Positions 60,040 through 64,000 of a stretch of 64,000 nucleotides of DNA are shown here, in pieces. The stretch is from the NCBI GenBank assembly GCA_021781455.1, contig JAJXWV010000075.1, positions 1-64,000 on the forward strand, read 5' to 3'. Made by a program: the position numbers and the translations under genes. Position 1 is the stretch's first letter, and each line of letters starts with the position of its first letter. The notes under the pieces are model-generated. The model saw only the letters and a program-made list of their open reading frames with translations. It did no database searches and had not been told where the DNA came from. The stretch is from Acidobacteriota bacterium. Lineage in GTDB: Bacteria; Acidobacteriota; Thermoanaerobaculia; Gp7-AA8.

Positions 60040-63000
60040 ATGCGAGTTGGAAACCGACTAATCCCCCTTATTTTCTTGCTGTTGCTGTTCTCGGCCCTGT
60101 CAGCGTCCGCGCAGATCATGGGCAACCTTGCCGGCACCGTCACGAGCGACAAAGCGCCGCTTCCGGGCGTCACCGTGACGATTTCTTCGCAGTCGATGCA
60201 GGGCACCCGAACCGGAATGACGGACGTCAACGGGAACTACAGCTTCGCGTCCATTCCACCGGGCACCTACCGGATCCGATTCGAAATGCAGGGTCTGCAG
60301 ACCGTGACGCGTCCCTCTGTGGCGGTTCCCGTCGGCAGCACCGCGCGCGCCGATGCGGACTTGAAAGTCTCCAGAGTGACCGAGGCCATCACGATCACGG
60401 CCGCAGCGCCGGCCGTGCTCGAGACCACTGAGGTCCAGACAAACCTGCAGCAGAACGTCATCAACAAGCTGCCGACCGGGCGCACACCCCAGGGCGTTGC
60501 GCTCCTCGCGCCGGGCGTCACCTCGGGCGGTCCTCGCCAGGCCATGGTCATGGCGGGCGCAACGGCCGACCAGAATCTCGTGATGGTCGACGGCGCCGTC
60601 ATCCAGGAGAATCTCCGCGGCCAGCAGCAGCCGCTCTTCATCGAGGACGCGATCCAGGAGACGACGATCATGACCGGCGGGATCTCCGCCGAGTACGGCC
60701 GCTTCATGGGCGGCGTCGTGAACTCGATCTCCAAGTCCGGAGGCAACGACTTCCACGGCAGCTACCGCGACAACTTCAGCAATCCCGCCTGGACACAGCC
60801 GAGCAAATTCGGTGAGCCACGCGCCCGCCGCATCTGGGGCCAGGTCCATGAGGCCACCCTCGGCGGCCGCATCATCCAGGACCGGCTGTGGTTCTTCGGC
60901 GCAGCTCGTAAGACGAAGGCCACCACGACCCGCAGCTTCGCTCAGCCCGGAACGGGACCCTACCAGACCTTCGGCGTGCTCAACGACGAGAAGCGCTATG
61001 AAGGAAAGCTGACCGGACAGATCACTCCGAAGTACTCGTTGATGGCCACCGGCCTGAAGACGAAAGCGCTGTCGACGAACAACTGTCAGTTGGGCTGCCT
61101 CGATCCGTCGACGATCGATCCCAGCGTGCAGAACCCGTACGACATCTACTCGGCGCACTTCAACGGTGTCATCACCAACAACTGGTTGATCGAGTCGTTG
61201 TACTCGCGCAAGACCTTCCTCTTCGTCGGCTATGGCGGCGTGGGGAAGGACCCGGCGACCAATTCGCCGATGGGTGTCTACAACACCTCCGGGACGAGCC
61301 GCCTCGGCTTCACCAACTCGCCGTACTTCTGCGGCGACTGCGGAGACGAGTCGCGCAACAACAACTCCTGGAACCTGAAGAGCAACTATTACTTGTCGAC
61401 CAAGGCGCTCGGCTCGCACAACATCGTGGCGGGGTTTGAGCGTTGGGCGGAGAATCGCTACTCCAACAACTACCAGTCGCCGACGAACTTCGTGATGTAC
61501 ACGTACGCGACCGCCTCGAGCCTGCAGCGGCAGGCCGATGGCACGCCGCTCGTGACCGTTCGTGGCAGCACCCCCGGTAGCAATACCTGGATTGACTACT
61601 TCCCGGTCCTGACGCCGTCGCTCGGGTCGAACCTCCGCACCCGATCGGGATTCGTCAACGACAAGTGGGATTTCAACAGCCACTGGAGCTTCCAGATCGG
61701 CGGCCGCTACGACAAGAACGACTCGTTCGACTCGCTGCACAGGCCGACGGCCAACGACGCCTACTTCAGCCCGCGCCTCGGAGCCAATTACGACATCCGC
61801 GGCGACGGCCGGTTCCGCCTGACCGCCGGATACAACACCTACGTCGGGCGCCTCGCGGAAGGCATCAACGGACTGGGCTCGCCGGCTGGAAATCCGGCCA
61901 CATTCATCTACGAGTATCGCGGACCGGACTTCGCTTCAGTCCCCGTCCCCCAGGCCGCGCAGATCATCATGAACTGGTTCATCGGCAACGGCGGGCCCAG
62001 CGCGGCGAACAATCACCTCTGCGGCCCGAATGACGACACCTCGGTGTGCATCCTTCAGCAGAGCGTTCCGGGCGCACAGACGCAGATCCTCGGCTCGCTC
62101 AAGTCGCCGCACGTCAACGAGTGGACCGTCGGCGGCGGCATGCAGCTCGGCCGCGGGTATATTCGCGCCGACTACCTCAACCGCAACTGGAAGGATTTCT
62201 ACGTCACCGAGACGAACCTCCATACCGGGACGGTCGTGATCAACGGAAACACCGTCACGCGGAATCTGATCTCGAATTCGAGCGACCTCACCCGGACGTA
62301 CAAAGGCCTCATGACCCAGTTCCAGTATCAATTCCCGCACAACCTCAACTTCGGCGGGAACTGGACCTACTCGCAGCTGCGAGGCAATGCGGTCCAGGAA
62401 AACGTCGGCAACGGTCCGACCACCGATGGCGGCTGGATCCTGACGTATCCGGAGTACCAGGGATTCGCGCAGAACAAGCCGGTCGGAAAGCTCGATGCCG
62501 ACCAGCCTCACAAGGTCCGCGCGTGGCTTTCCTACGACCTCCACACGCCCGTCGGCAATCTGAACTTCGGTGCGATCCAGCGCTATGAGTCCGGATTCCC
62601 GTATTCCGCGGTTGGCTCGGTCGACGACCGCTACAGCGCGAACTTCTACGGCACCGGCAAGGCCGGCGGCATCCAGAACCCCGGCTACGCCTCGGGCATC
62701 CCCACCAGCGTGACGTACTTCTTCTCCGACCGCGGCGCATTCCGGACCAAGGCCATGCGCGCTACGGACCTGTCGGCCACGTATTCCTACGGCATCAGGG
62801 GCGCCGAGCTCTACACGACCGGCTACGTCACGAACATCTTCAACGCGCAGTCGGTCACCTATCTCTCCTCAGACGGCGGCGCCTCGACCGTCAACACCAC
62901 GATCCGCACGGCGCTGACCAGCCGGTCGGGCCTGTTGCGCTTCAACCCGTTCGTCGACAAGCCCGTCCAGTGCCCGACCGCGGACACGGCGGCGCAGTGC

Positions 63001-63111
63001 ACGGCTCTCGGCGCGAACTGGCAGATTCCGACGACGTTCGGTACGCCGACCTCGAAGGACGCCTACCAGACGCCTCGCACCTACAGCCTGGCGGTCGGTC
63101 TGCGGTTCTAG
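60040..63111 (+). CDS. Oar-like TonB-dependent outer-membrane receptor
   Basis: 1023 residues. Signal peptide (about 1-24, ending SASA), then a carboxypeptidase-regulatory/CNA-B-like domain (about 27-115, LAGTVTSDKAPLPGVTVTIS, GTRTGMTDVNGNYSFASIPPGTYRIRFEMQG), a plug domain (about 120-230, VLETTEVQTNLQQNVINKLPTGRTPQGVALLAPGV, ISAEYGRFMGGVVNSISKSGGND) and a long beta-barrel ending in SLAVGLRF with the terminal Phe expected for BAM recognition. AGGAGG lies nine bases before the ATG. Such receptors are abundant in Acidobacteriota and import oligosaccharides, peptides or metal complexes; the ligand is unknown. Confidence 0.93.
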   Translation: MRVGNRLIPLIFLLLLFSALSASAQIMGNLAGTVTSDKAPLPGVTVTISSQSMQGTRTGMTDVNGNYSFASIPPGTYRIRFEMQGLQTVTRPSVAVPVGSTARADADLKVSRVTEAITITAAAPAVLETTEVQTNLQQNVINKLPTGRTPQGVALLAPGVTSGGPRQAMVMAGATADQNLVMVDGAVIQENLRGQQQPLFIEDAIQETTIMTGGISAEYGRFMGGVVNSISKSGGNDFHGSYRDNFSNPAWTQPSKFGEPRARRIWGQVHEATLGGRIIQDRLWFFGAARKTKATTTRSFAQPGTGPYQTFGVLNDEKRYEGKLTGQITPKYSLMATGLKTKALSTNNCQLGCLDPSTIDPSVQNPYDIYSAHFNGVITNNWLIESLYSRKTFLFVGYGGVGKDPATNSPMGVYNTSGTSRLGFTNSPYFCGDCGDESRNNNSWNLKSNYYLSTKALGSHNIVAGFERWAENRYSNNYQSPTNFVMYTYATASSLQRQADGTPLVTVRGSTPGSNTWIDYFPVLTPSLGSNLRTRSGFVNDKWDFNSHWSFQIGGRYDKNDSFDSLHRPTANDAYFSPRLGANYDIRGDGRFRLTAGYNTYVGRLAEGINGLGSPAGNPATFIYEYRGPDFASVPVPQAAQIIMNWFIGNGGPSAANNHLCGPNDDTSVCILQQSVPGAQTQILGSLKSPHVNEWTVGGGMQLGRGYIRADYLNRNWKDFYVTETNLHTGTVVINGNTVTRNLISNSSDLTRTYKGLMTQFQYQFPHNLNFGGNWTYSQLRGNAVQENVGNGPTTDGGWILTYPEYQGFAQNKPVGKLDADQPHKVRAWLSYDLHTPVGNLNFGAIQRYESGFPYSAVGSVDDRYSANFYGTGKAGGIQNPGYASGIPTSVTYFFSDRGAFRTKAMRATDLSATYSYGIRGAELYTTGYVTNIFNAQSVTYLSSDGGASTVNTTIRTALTSRSGLLRFNPFVDKPVQCPTADTAAQCTALGANWQIPTTFGTPTSKDAYQTPRTYSLAVGLRF

Positions 63112-63136
63112 TCTCTCGCTCCACTCATAGACCAGC

Positions 63137-63170
63137 GAACGCCCCGGCTCCGGCCGGGGCGTTCCTGTTT
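63137..63170 (+). terminator. Terminator after the TonB-dependent receptor gene
   Basis: A perfect 12-base stem GAACGCCCCGGC / GCCGGGGCGTTC with loop TCCG, followed by CTGTTT, 26 bases after the stop codon. The T-run is short but the stem is very stable. Confidence 0.8.
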
Positions 63171-63182
63171 AGGCGAACATCG

Positions 63183-63570
63183 GAGAGCGGGTCTCCAGAC
63201 CCGCAGCCGGCCGCGGTCCCCGCGGCCGGCTGACAAGCGTGGCGAACGAATCCGCGCGTCGTCACGCGCCGCGCAATCAGGTTCGCTTTTTAGTCGCCCG
63301 CGGGGACCGCTGGCGATAGGCGGCGGAGCCGCCGAAAGAACTTAGCGGCGGCCGTCAGGCCGCCGTCCGATCGCCGCAACCCGGCGTCCGAGCGCGCGTA
63401 GCGTGCGACAGAGCCTCGTGCCACCAGCATTCTGTCGGGCACTCCGTGCCCTCGTACGCTGACGCGATCGCTTGCTTCGGCGGCCTCGCGGCCGCCGCTA
63501 AATTCTGACGGCGGCTACGCCGCCTTTCGACCGCGGGCGACTGCGGGTCGGAGACCCGCTCTCCGCAGCG
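63183..63570. repeat. Large composite palindrome
   Basis: GAGAGCGGGTCTCCAGACCCGC at the left and GCGGGTCGGAGACCCGCTCTCC at the right are inverted copies about 360 bases apart. Nested inside are GCCGCGGTCCCCGCGGC, the GGCGGCCGTCAGGCCGCC module shared with 34980-35326, and GGGCACTCCGTGCCC. Except for these repeats nothing is recognised between 63171 and 63600. Confidence 0.8.
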
Positions 63571-64000
63571 CCCCCAATTCGGATTTCCGGGCGGATTGCG
63601 CCGGACAATTGAATCCGGACCATCCTAGTCCGCTTTAAAGACCATACCTAAGTCATTACGCTGCAGTGTGTTTACATCTGCATGTAACATCGGTCACATA
63701 TCTGCAGTGATCCCCGCCAGTTCCACACAAATTGCGAGGTGCGCGGGGTTGAACATCTCTCGGCCAGCGAACGTGTATCCAGTCGGTCTGCTTCGGCGAC
63801 TGTCGCGGGAGGCCCGTCTGCGCACGGCCGAATCGTTCCTGGCCCGCCTCTTCGTGGCAGCGGGCAAATCGGACGAGAGCCGTCACCGCCGGGCTCTGTC
63901 CGCATCCAACGTCCAGTTCCAAACGGAATCGGCCCTGAGTGATGCCGCGCGTGACGGCATGCGCGCAGGGCGGCAGCGCATGAACGTGCGCTGAGGTCGC
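63571..64000. other. Unassigned end of the window
   Basis: Locally less GC-rich (TTTAAAGACCATACCTAAG, GTGTTTACATCTGCATGTAAC), consistent with a promoter or leader of a gene beyond 64000. CTGCAGTG occurs twice (63661 and 63704). Open frames exist on both strands (for example 63668-63994 on the plus strand), but none has a Shine-Dalgarno, a recognisable domain or convincing composition, so no gene is called. Confidence 0.4.

Noticed and set aside
63668-63994. Plus-strand open frame at the window end
   Set aside because: No Shine-Dalgarno, no recognised domain, Arg/Ser-rich composition typical of chance frames in GC-rich DNA; the region looks like a leader for a gene beyond the window.

Overview
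This is a GC-rich bacterial chromosome segment holding 48 recognisable genes or gene remnants. There is no tRNA, rRNA, prophage, transposase or CRISPR array that I can see. The gene set suggests Acidobacteriota (perhaps Thermoanaerobaculia or Vicinamibacteria; this is inference from families, not a phylogeny). The pointers are an acidobacterial-type VWFA-domain secreted protein (51900-53561), an Oar-like TonB-dependent receptor with an N-terminal carboxypeptidase-regulatory domain (60040-63111), a DUF2911 protein, a large PIG-L/LmbE deacetylase, S9 and tandem S8 peptidases, and CPBP- and SpoIIE-type membrane proteins.

Layout. 1-9.5 kb: TauE/SafE exporter, secreted S9 peptidase, an amino-acid ABC transporter whose binding protein and permease are fused, a HisN-like phosphatase, a Nudix-like protein, a secreted metallo-beta-lactamase-fold hydrolase and a DUF421 protein. 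9.6-17.7 kb: Gly-rich small protein, HrpB helicase, secreted HEMGH metallopeptidase, a marR-yceI operon and a BaiN-type flavoprotein. 17.8-26 kb: PIG-L deacetylase, DUF2911, DUF4126, lipoprotein 5'-nucleotidase, DUF2784 and a DEAD-box helicase. 26-31.7 kb: membrane diguanylate cyclase, a decayed YheT-like hydrolase tail, a fused 2-oxoacid dehydrogenase E1 alpha/beta, and a vapBC toxin-antitoxin operon. 31.8-39.4 kb: aldo/keto reductase, HIT protein, FadR-like TetR regulator with a matching palindromic operator, PAP2 phosphatase, CPBP membrane protease and a CoA-binding protein. 39.6-47 kb: two tandem subtilases, a D-2-hydroxyacid dehydrogenase, and groES-groEL behind a CIRCE element. 47-57.7 kb: small genes, a c-di-GMP GGDEF/EAL protein next to a two-component system, the VWFA protein, an MFS transporter and a SpoIIE phosphatase. 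57.7-64 kb: EttA and the TonB-dependent receptor.

The most unusual content is the repeat system. Between genes, and repeatedly inside genes without breaking the frame, there are hairpins whose arms are short tandem arrays of 7-bp (sometimes 8-bp) units. The second arm is the reverse complement of the first. Different hairpins use different unit sequences (GAGTCCT, GATCGCA, GACCGCA, TTGGCTC, CGACACC, CTCGTAAC and others). Some with different arms share the same loop: the loop inside the S9 peptidase gene and the loop inside the E1 gene match at 21 of 25 positions. Copies add about 10-40 residues to the S9 peptidase, the binding-protein/permease fusion, HrpB (twice) and the E1 fusion (twice). 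Others supply stop codons, one probably supplies a start, and one lies between groES and groEL. A second family of about 150-220 bp palindromes (core GAAGAGTCTC...GAGACTCTTC, seven copies), an element of about 230 bp in two inverted copies (1117-1345 and 27588-27826), and several smaller palindromes fill most of the remaining intergenic space. Protein functions are assigned from remembered family motifs, because no search could be run.
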